DNA of 64,000 bases from Paenibacillus barengoltzii NBRC 101215 (GCF_004000745.1 NZ_BILV01000014.1:1-64000); one strand, 5' to 3'; shown: positions 25,825 to 36,116, counted from the first letter of the stretch. Notes: generated by a model not told the origin, from the letters alone. Program-made: numbers and translations.

Positions 25825-27648
25825 ATGAGGGCACAACTCAGGGACAGCTTTAGAATGATGAGTTACGGTAAACCAAGAAAACTAGCATTTAAGATCCCGT
25901 CTGCCTATTTCTTGGTCATACTGCTGACCGTAGGCTTCAGCTACTTGGTATTGAATCAAATCGCGGCGAACTCCGCCCAGAAGAAAATTAACGAAGCATC
26001 TTTGCAAACGATTACATCGATTCGAACGAACATAGACCTGATGATCGAGAATGTGAACAACTATTCGAAGATGATTTTCTCGGACCGCAATCTGCAGAAC
26101 TTGCTTCGGCAAGGGGATGTGTATGCTAACCTTCAAACCCAATCGAAGGTCAGCGCTTATTTATACAACTTAATGCAAGCGGTTCCGATTATCGACTCGG
26201 TACATATTTACGATAATGGAGGACATCGTTTTTCAGTTGCCACCCAGGAGCTGCCGACGTACATGGAGGTGAACATCAAGGACGCCCCTTGGTACGAACA
26301 GGTATTGAGCAATAACGGCAAATATATTCTGAGACTGGATCGTAGAGGCGGGGAGGGGACATCCGGCGGGAATATCGTTTCCTTCATCCGGTTGATTCGG
26401 GATCTCGATAACACAGCACCCCTTGGGGTATTGGTCATCGAGATCAAGGATGATGCGTTGGTACAAGCCTATTCGAATCTGCTCAGTGAAACTTCGTTGC
26501 AAATTGCCATTCTGGATGAGAATAATCAGACCATTGTTGCTGATTCCACGGATGAGCCCGGAAGATCGGCAATATTTGAGCTGTTGAATACTAACCTAGC
26601 ATTACTAGAGGATCGATTTCAGCAAAGTGACTCAGGGAATTTAATCGTCCATTTAGGCTCCCTGAAATATACGGTAACTTATTTGTCGGGCGGGGCTTAT
26701 AACTGGAAGTTCGTGAGCCTCTCGCCGCATAAGAACATGGAGTTCCGAAATCAATCTTTGGTCCTGTTGGCTTTCGGGCTGTTGCTCATTAACGGAACGA
26801 TTTTCTTCGTTAGCTCCTTTATCATCTCGCGCAGCATTATTAAGCCGATTCAGAAGCTGCTGCGGGCTATGAATCGAGCGCCAAGCGGGAACTTCATGAA
26901 GGTCAGCGCTGAGCGGAACAGCTTCGAGATGGAACAGTTGTACGACGGATATAACCAGATGATTGAGCAAATTGATCAACTGTTAAAGCGCGTCATCGAA
27001 GAACAGAAGACGATACGCAGAGCAGAACTCAATGCGCTTCAGTCTCAGATCAAACCTCACTTCCTATACAACACGTTGGACTCCATTACTTCGCTGGCAC
27101 TATCCGGAGACAATGAGCAGGTATGTGGGCTGATCGAGGCGTTGGGAACCTACTATCGCTTAAGTGTTAGCAAAGGTCAGGACGTCATTACCGTTTCGGA
27201 AGAAATCGAGATGGTCCGCAATTATTTGAAGATCCAGAGCGTACGGTACGACAATGTCTTCGAGGCCCAGTTCGAGGTAGATAGGGAATGTGCCATGATC
27301 CCAATTCCCAAGCTGGTGCTGCAGCCGTTGGTTGAGAACTCGCTGTATCATGGCATAAGACCTAAAGGAACCAAAGGCATCATACGAATCAGCACGAGAT
27401 CTGTAGATTCTGCTGTGGTCATCACCATATCAGATGACGGCGTGGGGATGTCGAAGGAGGAAATCGAGGAAATCTTACTTACGGAAAGACAAGGTCAGAT
27501 CAAGAGCTTTGGGCTTTGGGGAACCAAGGAACGATTGCGGATCTTTTATGATGATCGAGATGTTTTACATATTGATAGTGAACCTGGAGTCGGAACGACA
27601 ATTACTTTAACCTTACCGATTGGAGTAGATTCGCCATGGAAAAATTAA
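25825..27648 (+). CDS. YesM-type sensor histidine kinase
   Basis: A 607-residue membrane kinase. Membrane helices near residues 27-47 and 312-335 flank a large extracellular dCache-like sensor of about 260 residues. A HAMP linker (about 335-390) leads to the His_kinase domain with QIKPHFLYNTLD (His412) and a HATPase domain (about 490-605) with DDGVGMS and GLWGTKERL. Kinases of this class sense extracellular sugars or their binding proteins. It overlaps the regulator gene by 13 bases and lies directly ahead of a sugar ABC transporter. A TATAAT at 25777-25782 may be its promoter -10. Confidence 0.92.
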   Translation: MRAQLRDSFRMMSYGKPRKLAFKIPSAYFLVILLTVGFSYLVLNQIAANSAQKKINEASLQTITSIRTNIDLMIENVNNYSKMIFSDRNLQNLLRQGDVYANLQTQSKVSAYLYNLMQAVPIIDSVHIYDNGGHRFSVATQELPTYMEVNIKDAPWYEQVLSNNGKYILRLDRRGGEGTSGGNIVSFIRLIRDLDNTAPLGVLVIEIKDDALVQAYSNLLSETSLQIAILDENNQTIVADSTDEPGRSAIFELLNTNLALLEDRFQQSDSGNLIVHLGSLKYTVTYLSGGAYNWKFVSLSPHKNMEFRNQSLVLLAFGLLLINGTIFFVSSFIISRSIIKPIQKLLRAMNRAPSGNFMKVSAERNSFEMEQLYDGYNQMIEQIDQLLKRVIEEQKTIRRAELNALQSQIKPHFLYNTLDSITSLALSGDNEQVCGLIEALGTYYRLSVSKGQDVITVSEEIEMVRNYLKIQSVRYDNVFEAQFEVDRECAMIPIPKLVLQPLVENSLYHGIRPKGTKGIIRISTRSVDSAVVITISDDGVGMSKEEIEEILLTERQGQIKSFGLWGTKERLRIFYDDRDVLHIDSEPGVGTTITLTLPIGVDSPWKN

Positions 27649-29222
27649 AGGTTTTGATCGTTGATGATGAACATTTGATTCGGAATTTGATTCGTTTACG
27701 TATCGATTGGGAACAGGAGGGCTTCGAGATCACGGGGGAAGCCTCCAATGCCCAAGAAGCGCTGGAGCTGGTGGAGGAGCAGAATCCAGATATTATCTTT
27801 ACCGATATTTATATGCCCAATATGGATGGGATTGAGCTTAGCCGAAGAGTACTCGAGAGGTATCCACACATCAAAATCGTGGTTGTGAGCGGTCATGACG
27901 AGTTCGAATACGCACAGCAGGGCATCAAAATTGGGATCTTCGACTTCCTATTGAAGCCCATCCGAGCCTCGGACCTGCTTCATGTTGCGGGGAATCTCAA
28001 GCAGAAAATTCATGAAGAGCGAACACGGGCCAAGGAAATCTCAAAGATGAAGGAGGAGATGGAGCGGAACTTGCCCTATCTGCGTGAAAGATTTCTATTT
28101 CAGTGGTTGAACGGCACGTTGTCTCGGGAGGAAATAGTAGAGCAGGCCGATTACTTCAAATTACCTGCATTCCGGCAGAGCAGCGGGTTTCAGGTTGCTG
28201 TTGTCGAGATCGCTCCGGTCTCCGAGAAACACACTGAGGAGCAGCTGATTATGCTGGGGCTGGTGTGCAAGCATCAGATCGAGCTGTTTTTCCAGAACGA
28301 TCCGCTGGTTGAGATCTTATCCGAGACCCGTAATCAATTCATCCTCGTCTCATTTTATCCGGGGAGAGAGCTCGCGGAGACTTGTGAATCACTGATGGCT
28401 TATCTCCTCGCTTCCACTCAATGTTTGGTCAACATTGGAGTCGGCCGAAAGCGTGAGAATGTGCAAGACGCACGTCTGAGCTATCAAGAGGCCTGCCGAG
28501 CCATCCGCTACAAAGCCTTCGTCGGGAATAATCAAGTCGTATGTTATGAAGAAATGATCGGGAACCGGGAAGAGACGTACCAATCCGATCCAGAGCTTCT
28601 GCGACAGCTGCAGTTTTATGTTAGCGTCGGATCGTCCGAACGTGCAGTGCAGCTGCTAAGCCAGATTTTTGGTCTGTCATTCTCAAGCGAATCGGATTTC
28701 CGTATGGCCGCGTTGGATGTGATCCATGAATGCCAGCGTGCGATCACAGAGCAAGGGATTGAGGGGGAACAGGGGCTCGTTAAAGAAACGATGCTCGCTG
28801 TCATGACCGCTGACAACTTGCCGGAATTAGTCCAAACCTTGGAGCGCTACATTGTTGTGGTTTCGGAGGCAATTCTGTCGAAGAGGCAAGACAAGGAAGG
28901 GAACCTGATCAGTCAGGTGAAAGCGTATCTGGAACAAAATCTCGGAGATCCGGAGGTGGGGTTGGCTAGTACCGCGGCAGCCTTCTTTGTAAGTCCGGGT
29001 CATTTGGGACGGTTGATGAAGAAGGAGACGGGTCAGACCTTTGTCGAGTATTTGACGAACCTGCGTATGAAGAAAGCAGAGACGCTTCTCAAAACAACCG
29101 ATTTAAAAGGTTACGAGATTGGGGCACAGGTGGGGATTACGGACCCGCATTATTTTAGCATCTTATTCAAGAAGGTCATGGGCAGATCAATGAACGAGTA
29201 TAGGGTTGGAAAATGCCAATAA
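27636..29222 (+). CDS. YesN-type response regulator with AraC DNA-binding domain
   Basis: A 528-residue regulator. The receiver (1-120) has DDEH near residue 9, Asp near 54 (IIFTDIYMPNMDG) and Lys near 105 (FLLKPI). A central region of about 280 residues is typical of YesN-like proteins. The C-terminal AraC domain (about 425-528) has two helix-turn-helix units and ends in DPHYFSILFKKVMGRSMNEYR. It would activate the transporter and arabinofuranosidase genes that follow when the partner kinase detects oligosaccharide. ATG lies inside the kinase gene end. Confidence 0.92.
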   Translation: MEKLKVLIVDDEHLIRNLIRLRIDWEQEGFEITGEASNAQEALELVEEQNPDIIFTDIYMPNMDGIELSRRVLERYPHIKIVVVSGHDEFEYAQQGIKIGIFDFLLKPIRASDLLHVAGNLKQKIHEERTRAKEISKMKEEMERNLPYLRERFLFQWLNGTLSREEIVEQADYFKLPAFRQSSGFQVAVVEIAPVSEKHTEEQLIMLGLVCKHQIELFFQNDPLVEILSETRNQFILVSFYPGRELAETCESLMAYLLASTQCLVNIGVGRKRENVQDARLSYQEACRAIRYKAFVGNNQVVCYEEMIGNREETYQSDPELLRQLQFYVSVGSSERAVQLLSQIFGLSFSSESDFRMAALDVIHECQRAITEQGIEGEQGLVKETMLAVMTADNLPELVQTLERYIVVVSEAILSKRQDKEGNLISQVKAYLEQNLGDPEVGLASTAAAFFVSPGHLGRLMKKETGQTFVEYLTNLRMKKAETLLKTTDLKGYEIGAQVGITDPHYFSILFKKVMGRSMNEYRVGKCQ

Positions 29223-29329
29223 GGATGATCGAATTTTATAAGGGGATGCGCGTTTTGTGAATGGAGGATTCCCATCGACTTCCCTAAAATGGCTTTAGAT
29301 GCATCGAATTCTATTGGGAGGTCAAAGAG

Positions 29330-30649
29330 ATGAAAGCGTTATTAAAAAGATCCATGAGTATCGTTTTAGCGGTAGGTCTAGCAGGAAGCTTAGCAGCGTG
29401 CTCATCCAATTCCTCCGGAGAGAAATCTTCGGGCGGAAGTGGAAGCGATTCCATTAAGTTGACGCTTTGGGATCAATCCGTAGGAAATACGGATCCATCG
29501 GCAAAATTGCTGCCGGAAATTGTTGAGAAATGGAACAAAGAGCATCCCAACATCCAGGTTGAACGAACAGGTACGACAGGCGAGCAGTATAAGACGAAAA
29601 TCAAAACATCGCTGGCGGCCAACGAAGCACCTGACCTCTTTTACGGTATGGGCGGCGGAAGCTTCATGCAGCCTTACATTGAATCCGGCAACGTGCTGGA
29701 AATCTCCAGTTATTTGACAGATGAAATCAAGTCCAAGATGGGGCCGGGGATGGCCGAAGCGATTGAAACCGACGGCAAAATTTATACTCTCCCCGTTTAC
29801 ACCCATATTGCCAATCTCTATGTGAATACTGAGCTGTTCGATAAAGCGGGAGCCAAAATTCCAACCACTTATACCGAACTGCTGGATGCGGTAGAAAAAT
29901 TGAAGGCAGCAGGAATTACACCGGCGTTGATCGGCGAGAAAGACCGCTGGCCGGGCATGTATTGGTATGACATTATCGCGATGCGTCAGGCAGGATATGA
30001 TGCGGTGATCGAAGCCTTCAAAGATCCATCCAAATGGGATTCGCCGGATTTCGTCGCTGCAGCTGCCAAAATGCAGGAACTCGCGAAGGTTGGGGCATTC
30101 AACAGCAGCATGTTGAGCATGAGCTATGACGAGATGCTGGGGGCATTTAATGCGGGCAGCGGTGCGATGATGTTCCAGGCGAACTGGGTAAATGCAGGCA
30201 TTGAGGATCCGTCCTCGGCGACAAAAGGCAAGGTTCAAGTCGTTCCTTTCCCTGTATTTGAAGATGGTAAAGGTAAGGTGACGGAAATTTTTGGCGGAGC
30301 GGTGGATGGTTTCTACATCAGCAGCAACACGAAGCATCCTAAAGAAGCCGTTGATTTCTTGATGTATTTGAGTGAACAGCTCGGAACGCAAGGCTATCTG
30401 GCAGGAGCGGGTCTCCCAAGCTGGAAAATCGATGGACTAGACACATCGAGCCTCTCTTCGCTGGATCGTTCGGCTGCCGAGATTATGTCGACAGCGACTT
30501 CGTTTATTACCTGGTGGGATAATATTCTCCCTGCCGAATCTGCGGAAACGCATAAGAACTTGATTGCATCGCTTCTTGCTGGTGACATTACGCCGGAAGA
30601 GTTCTGTAAACAGATGGCGCAGCTCCAACCGACGGAACTCAAACTTTGA
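29330..30649 (+). CDS. Sugar ABC transporter substrate-binding lipoprotein
   Basis: A 439-residue lipoprotein with lipobox LAAC (Cys24) and a short Ser/Gly-rich linker. It is an extracellular solute-binding protein of family 1 (MalE-type fold), with an IKLTLWDQS first strand and aromatic residues such as RWPGMYWYD in the sugar cleft. It captures oligosaccharides; arabino- or arabinoxylo-oligosaccharides are inferred from the adjacent GH51 gene. The TGAAAGCG start of the gene happens to match a cre element (29331-29344). A strong hairpin separates it from the permease genes. Confidence 0.9.
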   Translation: MKALLKRSMSIVLAVGLAGSLAACSSNSSGEKSSGGSGSDSIKLTLWDQSVGNTDPSAKLLPEIVEKWNKEHPNIQVERTGTTGEQYKTKIKTSLAANEAPDLFYGMGGGSFMQPYIESGNVLEISSYLTDEIKSKMGPGMAEAIETDGKIYTLPVYTHIANLYVNTELFDKAGAKIPTTYTELLDAVEKLKAAGITPALIGEKDRWPGMYWYDIIAMRQAGYDAVIEAFKDPSKWDSPDFVAAAAKMQELAKVGAFNSSMLSMSYDEMLGAFNAGSGAMMFQANWVNAGIEDPSSATKGKVQVVPFPVFEDGKGKVTEIFGGAVDGFYISSNTKHPKEAVDFLMYLSEQLGTQGYLAGAGLPSWKIDGLDTSSLSSLDRSAAEIMSTATSFITWWDNILPAESAETHKNLIASLLAGDITPEEFCKQMAQLQPTELKL

Positions 30650-30670
30650 TTCTAGAATAATCTCAAACCA

Positions 30671-30703
30671 GATGTGGTCAGGGGGATCCCTGACCACATC
30701 TTT
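30671..30703 (+). terminator. Intra-operon hairpin between binding-protein and permease genes
   Basis: Perfect 13-base arms GATGTGGTCAGGG (30671-30683) and complement (30688-30700), loop GGAT, then only three Ts. It lies 16 bases before the permease start. It may stabilise the upstream message or cause partial termination, so that more binding protein than permease is made. Confidence 0.75.
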
Positions 30704-30718
30704 GAGAGGAGAACTCAC

Positions 30719-31588
30719 ATGAACACAGTTTTTTCCAATAAGAAAGCGATCGCGATATTTGTGCTTCCTACACTTCTCATTTTTTGCGGGATCGTCTTAA
30801 TTCCGATTTTCGTATCGAGTTATTATAGCGTACTGGATTGGAATGGCGTCGGTAAGGGAACGTTTGTTGGACTAGATAATTATGTGGAGATGTTTACGGA
30901 TTCCCGGGCTTTACTGTCGATCCGGAACTCCTTCCTGTTTGCGGCAGCGTCTGTTTTCATTCAATTGCCGATTTCTCTGTTGCTTGCCTTGATTTTGGCA
31001 TCTTCGGTCAAAGGCGAGGGCTTTTATAGAACGGTGTACTTTATTCCGGTACTGATCTCCACCGTTGTGATCGCGCAATTATGGTCCAAAATCTACAATG
31101 CGGATTACGGCCTTTTAAATACATTGCTTGAGAATATTGGTTTGTCTGAATTAGCCCAGGACTGGCTCGGTCAGAAGAAGACCGCACTCGCGGCTTCTTT
31201 CATTCCAACCCTCTGGCAGTATGTCGGTTATCATATGCTCCTGATGTATGCCGGAGCGAAATCGATCTCGCAGGAAATCTTCGAAGCGGCGAAAATGGAC
31301 GGGGCTTCCCGTATTCGGACGGCCTTCTCCATTACAATCCCGCTGATGAAGCCTATATTGAAAGTATGTCTTGTCTTCTCTATTATCGGAGCCTTCAAAG
31401 TCTTTGATCTGGTGTATGTACTTACGGGCGGCGGGCCGCTGTTTGCTACTGAGGTACCAAGCACGTTGATGTACACGACTATTTTTAATACGTACAGATA
31501 TGGATATGGCAGCGCGGTGTCTGTCTTTATTATTCTAGAATGCTTGGTGTTTACAATCCTGATTAATAAATTCTTCAAGACCGAATAG
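30719..31588 (+). CDS. Sugar ABC permease (MalF/UgpA type)
   Basis: A 289-residue permease with six membrane helices and the EAA motif EAAKMDGASRIRTAFSITIP on the cytoplasmic loop that contacts the ATPase. The ATG at 30719 follows AGAGGAG; the frame is open further upstream into the hairpin, but that part has no start site. It pairs with the next permease. No ATPase gene is nearby, so a shared MsmX-type ATPase encoded elsewhere is likely, as is usual for Bacillota oligosaccharide importers. Confidence 0.92.
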   Translation: MNTVFSNKKAIAIFVLPTLLIFCGIVLIPIFVSSYYSVLDWNGVGKGTFVGLDNYVEMFTDSRALLSIRNSFLFAAASVFIQLPISLLLALILASSVKGEGFYRTVYFIPVLISTVVIAQLWSKIYNADYGLLNTLLENIGLSELAQDWLGQKKTALAASFIPTLWQYVGYHMLLMYAGAKSISQEIFEAAKMDGASRIRTAFSITIPLMKPILKVCLVFSIIGAFKVFDLVYVLTGGGPLFATEVPSTLMYTTIFNTYRYGYGSAVSVFIILECLVFTILINKFFKTE

Positions 31589-31599
31589 GGGGGAGCATA

Positions 31600-32454
31600 T
31601 TGAATACTGCAGAAGTAAGGTTGCCCAAGCGAGTCTTCTTGGGAAAATTCCTGTTGCAATTTTTTCTCATCATCGTAGCGTTCGTTCAGGTCTATCCCCT
31701 TATTTGGCTGGCGTTCTTCTCGTTGAAAGACAATAGTGAAATCTTCAGCGGCGATGTCGCGGGTTTCCCGAAGAAGCTTCTATGGAGTAACTATACCAAA
31801 GCGTTATCTGACGGTAATGTGATGAATTATTTCGGCAACAGCGTGTTGGTCACTGCGGCCTCTATCATCCTGGTGCTGATTCTCTCCTCGATGGCCGCTT
31901 ACGCCATCACGAGAATGAATTGGAAGCTTAGCAACGCAACGATGACCTTGATTCTGCTTGGGATGATGGTTCCCATTCATGCGGCATTGCTGCCGCTGTT
32001 CATGGTGTTGAAGAGCTTGCACTTGCTGAATACTTACTGGTCGCTGATTATCCCGTATGTGGCGTTCGGGATTCCCATGGCGGTGTTCATTCTGGGAAGC
32101 TTCTTCAAAGGCGTCCCTCGCGAACTCGAAGAATCTGCGGTGATGGACGGATGCGGTGTCTACAGAACGTACTTCTCCATTATTCTTCCGTTGATTCGTC
32201 CGGCGATTGCCACCGTATCGATCTTTACCTTCCTTTCCTGCTGGAATGAACTGATGTTTGCGGTGACATTCATTAATGACACACATTATCAAACATTGAC
32301 GGTGGGAATGATGTCGATGGTCGGAACCTACATTACGCAGTGGGGCATTATTGGGGCCGGGCTTATGATCACAACCATCCCAACGGTGATCATTTATTTG
32401 CTCTTAAACAAGCAAGTACAACAGAGCATGATTGCAGGTGCAGTGAAAGGATAA
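31600..32454 (+). CDS. Sugar ABC permease (MalG/UgpE type)
   Basis: A 284-residue permease with six membrane helices. The EAA loop reads EESAVMDGCGVYRTYFSIILP near residues 178-198. The TTG at 31600 has GGGGGGAG upstream with good spacing. It forms a heterodimer with the preceding permease, and the GH51 gene follows after 33 bases in the same operon. Confidence 0.92.
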   Translation: MNTAEVRLPKRVFLGKFLLQFFLIIVAFVQVYPLIWLAFFSLKDNSEIFSGDVAGFPKKLLWSNYTKALSDGNVMNYFGNSVLVTAASIILVLILSSMAAYAITRMNWKLSNATMTLILLGMMVPIHAALLPLFMVLKSLHLLNTYWSLIIPYVAFGIPMAVFILGSFFKGVPRELEESAVMDGCGVYRTYFSIILPLIRPAIATVSIFTFLSCWNELMFAVTFINDTHYQTLTVGMMSMVGTYITQWGIIGAGLMITTIPTVIIYLLLNKQVQQSMIAGAVKG

Positions 32455-32487
32455 GGACAATTACAGGCGTGAAGGGAGAAACTTGCG

Positions 32488-33972
32488 ATGAAGGCAACGA
32501 TGACGGTAAGTGCTGACCAGGCCGTTGGAACGATCAGCCGCCATATCTACGGACATTTCGCTGAGCATCTCGGCCGTTGTATATATGAAGGGATCTGGGT
32601 TGGTGAGGATTCGCCGATTCCGAATACCCGAGGCATCCGGAACGATGTGGTGGACGCATTACGTGGTTTGAACATCCCGGTGCTTCGCTGGCCGGGCGGC
32701 TGCTTTGCCGATGAGTACCACTGGAAGGACGGCGTCGGCCCGCGAGAGCAACGCAAGCGGATGGTGAACACCCACTGGGGCGGCGTGGTGGAGAATAACC
32801 ACTTCGGAACGCATGAATTTTTTGATTTGTGTGAACTGCTTGGTGCAGAGCCTTATATTTGCGGCAATGTCGGGAGCGGCACCGTGCAAGAGATGCAAGA
32901 GTGGGTCGAGTATATGACCTTCGATGGTGAATCGCCAATGGCCAACTGGCGCCGAGAAAACGGGCGGGAGAAGCCGTGGAAATTGAAGTACTTTGGCGTC
33001 GGCAACGAGAACTGGGGCTGCGGCGGCAATATGCGGGCGGAGTATTACGCTGACGAATATCGCCGGTATCAAACGTATGTCCGAAATTATGGGAAGAACC
33101 GGATCTATAAAATAGCCGGGGGCGCCAATGTCGATGACTACCATTGGACGGAAACGCTAATGCGTCTAGCTGGTCCGATGATGGATGGACTCAGCTTGCA
33201 CAACTATACCGTGCCGGGTGGATTTGAGGTCAAACGCCCTGCGCTGGGCTTCGATGAGGCCGAATGGTTTGAGACGATGAAGCTGGCGCTTCATATGGAC
33301 GAGTTAATCAAGCGCCATTCGGCGATTATGGACCAATATGATCCGCAGAAACGAATTGGGCTGATTATTGATGAATGGGGGAATTGGTTCCAGGTTGAGC
33401 CAGGCACGAATCCCGGCTTCCTGTACCAGCAAAACTCCATGCGGGATGCGCTCGTCGCCGGCTTGCATTTTCACATCTTCCATCGTCACTGCGATCGCGT
33501 CCATATGGCGAACATTGCCCAGACCGTAAACGTCCTGCAGGCGATGATCTTAACCGAAGGCGAGAAGATGTTACTGACTCCGACCTACCATGTCTTTGAA
33601 ATGTTCAAGGTCCATCAGGATGCGGAAGCCCTCGCGCTTCACCTTGAGACAGATGAGTACCGTATGGGTGAGGATACCATCCCTCAAGTTAGCGGTTCGG
33701 CCTCTAAACGGGCAGACGGCACCATCGACATCAGTCTGTGCAACGTTCACCCGCATCAGCAGGCAGATGTCACGCTGCGGTTGCGCGGATTGGGAGAGGC
33801 CAAGAAGGTCGCGGGCCGCATCCTAACCCACACGGATATGAATGCCCACAATACCTTTGATCAGCCAGAGACAGTGAAGCCGCAAGATTTTGACGGGTTT
33901 ACTGATGTAAATGAAGGCAGCTTGTCGGTCAAATTGCCGCCGATGTCGGTGGTGGTGTTGTCGTTTTCCTAG
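32488..33972 (+). CDS. abfA: GH51 alpha-L-arabinofuranosidase
   Basis: A 494-residue enzyme of the typical GH51 length. The TIM barrel carries the acid/base Glu174 in [10 protein letters not shown] and the nucleophile Glu296 in IIDEWGNWF, the expected spacing. A C-terminal beta-sandwich begins near residue 390. There is no signal peptide, so it works in the cytoplasm on imported arabino-oligosaccharides, releasing L-arabinose from arabinan or arabinoxylan fragments. It is cotranscribed with the transporter that presumably brings them in. ATG has a GAAGGGAGAA site. Confidence 0.95.
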   Translation: MKATMTVSADQAVGTISRHIYGHFAEHLGRCIYEGIWVGEDSPIPNTRGIRNDVVDALRGLNIPVLRWPGGCFADEYHWKDGVGPREQRKRMVNTHWGGVVENNHFGTHEFFDLCELLGAEPYICGNVGSGTVQEMQEWVEYMTFDGESPMANWRRENGREKPWKLKYFGVGNENWGCGGNMRAEYYADEYRRYQTYVRNYGKNRIYKIAGGANVDDYHWTETLMRLAGPMMDGLSLHNYTVPGGFEVKRPALGFDEAEWFETMKLALHMDELIKRHSAIMDQYDPQKRIGLIIDEWGNWFQVEPGTNPGFLYQQNSMRDALVAGLHFHIFHRHCDRVHMANIAQTVNVLQAMILTEGEKMLLTPTYHVFEMFKVHQDAEALALHLETDEYRMGEDTIPQVSGSASKRADGTIDISLCNVHPHQQADVTLRLRGLGEAKKVAGRILTHTDMNAHNTFDQPETVKPQDFDGFTDVNEGSLSVKLPPMSVVVLSFS

Positions 33973-34038
33973 AGAGAAATGAGAGAGGTTAGAAGGCATT
34001 AAGCGAGTTAAAACGCGGATAATTGGAGGAATACCATC

Positions 34039-34680
34039 ATGTCCAATGGGTCGTTGGTGCATCGGGTCCCCACCCGAGAGAAGGTCGTCGCCTTTACGTT
34101 CGACGATGGGCCCCATCCCGTATTTACGAGACAAGTGCTAGATATTTTCCGGAAGGTGAATGGGAAGGCGACATTTTTCATGATTGGTCAAGAGATGGAT
34201 GCGTTTGAAGAACTCGCCAAGGAAGTTCATGCCGCTGGGCATGAGATTGGGAACCACACGTATTCGCATCCTGATTTAACGCTGTTGACTCAAGGGGAAG
34301 CGCGCGGGGAAATCAAACAGGCGAGCGAGCGGATTCGACGTGTGACCGGGCGTCATCCCTCGAGTTTCAGACCACCGTATTTTGCCGTGAATGAGGATGT
34401 GTTCTCGCTTGCAGCTGAGTTCGGATACGATGTGATTGGTTGCGTCAATGGCGAGGCCAAGGACTGGGAACAGCCCCAACCCGGCGTAGAGTACATCTTG
34501 GAGCAGACGAGGGCGACTGTTGATAACGGCAGCATCTTCCTGTTCCATGACGGGTATGGCGATCGTACTCAGACAGTTGAGGCCGTTCGGGTGCTTGTTG
34601 CGGAATTGGCTGACCAGGGGTATCGGTTTGTGACAATCCGTGAGTTAATGGAGTTAGCTGGCAACAGCTTGCTAAACTAG
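34039..34680 (+). CDS. NodB-type polysaccharide deacetylase (carbohydrate esterase 4)
   Basis: A 213-residue, single-domain protein. It has the NodB motifs in order: TFDDGPHP (catalytic base and metal Asp, residues 19-26), HEIGNHTYSHPDL (metal histidines), RPPYF, a DWEQP stretch, and FLFHDG near residue 170. It would remove N- or O-acetyl groups from a glycan with a divalent metal. No signal peptide or membrane anchor is visible, which is unusual for enzymes acting on peptidoglycan; an intracellular role on imported acetylated oligosaccharides would suit its operon. GGAGG lies 10 bases before the start. Confidence 0.85.
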   Translation: MSNGSLVHRVPTREKVVAFTFDDGPHPVFTRQVLDIFRKVNGKATFFMIGQEMDAFEELAKEVHAAGHEIGNHTYSHPDLTLLTQGEARGEIKQASERIRRVTGRHPSSFRPPYFAVNEDVFSLAAEFGYDVIGCVNGEAKDWEQPQPGVEYILEQTRATVDNGSIFLFHDGYGDRTQTVEAVRVLVAELADQGYRFVTIRELMELAGNSLLN

Positions 34681-34706
34681 ATTTTGATAATTGAGTTGCT
34701 TCGAAT

Positions 34707-34754
34707 AGACGTCTTCGATCAGCAGATATTGCTGAAACGGAGGCGTCTTTTTTA
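34707..34754 (+). terminator. Terminator of the arabinoxylan operon
   Basis: A two-part stem: outer arms GACGTCTTCG (34708-34717) and CGGAGGCGTC (G-T pairs allowed) enclose an inner CAGCA/TGCTG hairpin, followed by TTTTTT. Confidence 0.75.
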
Positions 34755-35060
34755 TAAAAAACCGAAATGCTGCTATTAATGTAAAATTTTAAATATGATT
34801 ATATATCAAAAATCAATAAGGATAGATCATTGTTTTCGAATAGGCAAAAGCTTTATTTTTTAAATAGCATTGGAAGCGCTATCAGTGCAAAAGGATAACC
34901 AAGTTAATGAAATGGGAGGTGTCTGCTGGGTCGGGGGCGTAGGCTAAATGTACTGGAATAAGAATAGATCAATTATCATGCAAGGGAATCCACTTAGGGC
35001 TTAATGTTCATTTGTCGTTTGAAACACATATCCGTGAATCCGGCAAAGGGGGATCTGCAT
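34755..35060 (+). promoter_or_regulatory. AT-rich upstream region with a cre-like site
   Basis: No gene is visible here. TGGAAGCGCTATCA (34871-34884) matches the catabolite-responsive consensus at 13 of 14 positions. AT-rich stretches around 34780-34860 may hold a promoter, but I could not pick a convincing -35/-10 pair. The region leads into the damaged sugar ABC operon at 35061. Confidence 0.5.
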
Positions 35061-35624
35061 ATGAAAAAATATTTGCTCATTTTATTCATCGTCGTCTTCA
35101 TGACTGGACTCACCGCCTGCGGAGGCGGCAACAGTAATCAGGCGGGGAACACTGCTGCAGGAAGTGACACGGCTACAGGAAATGACTCTGCTGCAGGGAA
35201 TGGTGCTAATTCAGAGCAAGAAATTTCCGGAGAAATTACAGTATTCGGATGGGGCGGCGGAGAGGAGCTTCAATCTCGAAAAGATGCTACGAAGGTCTTC
35301 AAGAAGCTATATCCTAAAGTGAAGGTGAATGAAGTATGGCTTCCGGCGGACAATGTTGATGTGAAGCTGGATGCAGCCCTGGCCGCAGGAAATGCCGGTG
35401 ATGTGATCATGATGTCTCCAGACTGGAAGGGGCTGCGGACCAAGTGGTTTGAAGATCTGAACCCATACATTGAAAGGGATCAGCTAGATCTTGAGGCCCT
35501 GTTTACAGAAGGCGTTGACGGAGGATATGTGGATCCGGATGGAAAACGCGAAGGCATGCCGGCAACTGCTTCGGACTTTATGATTGCCTATAATAAATTT
35601 TCAACTCCCAATTTGGACTTGTGA
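35061..35624 (+). pseudogene. Truncated sugar-binding lipoprotein gene
   Basis: The N-terminal 187 residues of a family 1 solute-binding lipoprotein: signal peptide with lipobox LTAC (Cys20), a low-complexity Asn/Gly/Ala linker, then ITVFGWGGGEE and KVNEVWLPADN typical of the first lobe. The frame then reads TPNLDL and stops, where about 240-260 more residues are expected. Immediately after the stop the sequence is the C-terminal half of a permease. An internal deletion has therefore removed the rest of this gene and the start of the next. ATG at 35061 with GGGGGAT upstream. Any product would lack the second lobe and could not bind sugar normally. Confidence 0.85.
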
Positions 35625-36100
35625 ATTATTTTCTATCTCTGTTCGGCATCAATGGGCCTAGTTGGTTGAGTGATACCAGATGGGCGATGCCGGCGATTAT
35701 CATTATGGGGATTTGGACGATTGGCAATTCCATTATCATTACTCTCGCAGGACTGCAGGATATACCGGAAGCCCTGTATGAAAGTGCTGAAATAGATGGG
35801 GCCAACAGTTTCGTGAAAATCACCCGGATTACTTTGCCGTTGGTAACGCCAACGCTTTATTTCAACCTGGTCATGGGGATCATCGGCGGCTTCCAAATTT
35901 TTATGCAGCCCTACATTTTGACCGAAGGCGGTCCCAGCTATGCAACCTATACGTATATGATGCATATTTACAACAGCGGCTTTAAATATTACGAGATGGG
36001 TTACGCTTCGACCTTGGCCTGGTTATTGTTTATCGTCATCATGATTATTACTCAAATCGTAAACCGGACCTCCAGACACTGGGTATATTACGATAACTAA
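35612..36100 (+). pseudogene. C-terminal fragment of a sugar ABC permease
   Basis: Reads GLVNYFLSLFGINGP and on to the normal C-terminus of a MalF/UgpA-type permease, including the EAA loop YESAEIDGANSFVKITRITL. The four N-terminal membrane helices (about 140 residues) are missing. In this frame a stop at 35591-35593 lies just before the deletion junction (35594-35618). GTG at 35621 could only start a 159-residue stump without a ribosome site. The fragment cannot form a working permease. The partner permease downstream is intact. Confidence 0.85.
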
Positions 36101-36116
36101 TATGAGAGGTGCAGCC

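Noticed and set aside
29331-29344. cre site controlling the binding-protein gene at 29330
   Set aside because: TGAAAGCGTTATTA matches well but is simply the first codons of the gene (MKALL). It was not listed as a separate feature, only mentioned.
29402-30391. Minus-strand open frame of about 330 codons opposite the binding-protein gene
   Set aside because: Same reason: the sense strand is a clear solute-binding lipoprotein, and the antisense product has no domain or start signal. The antisense frames at 5751-6740 and 51235-52155 were dropped for the same reason.
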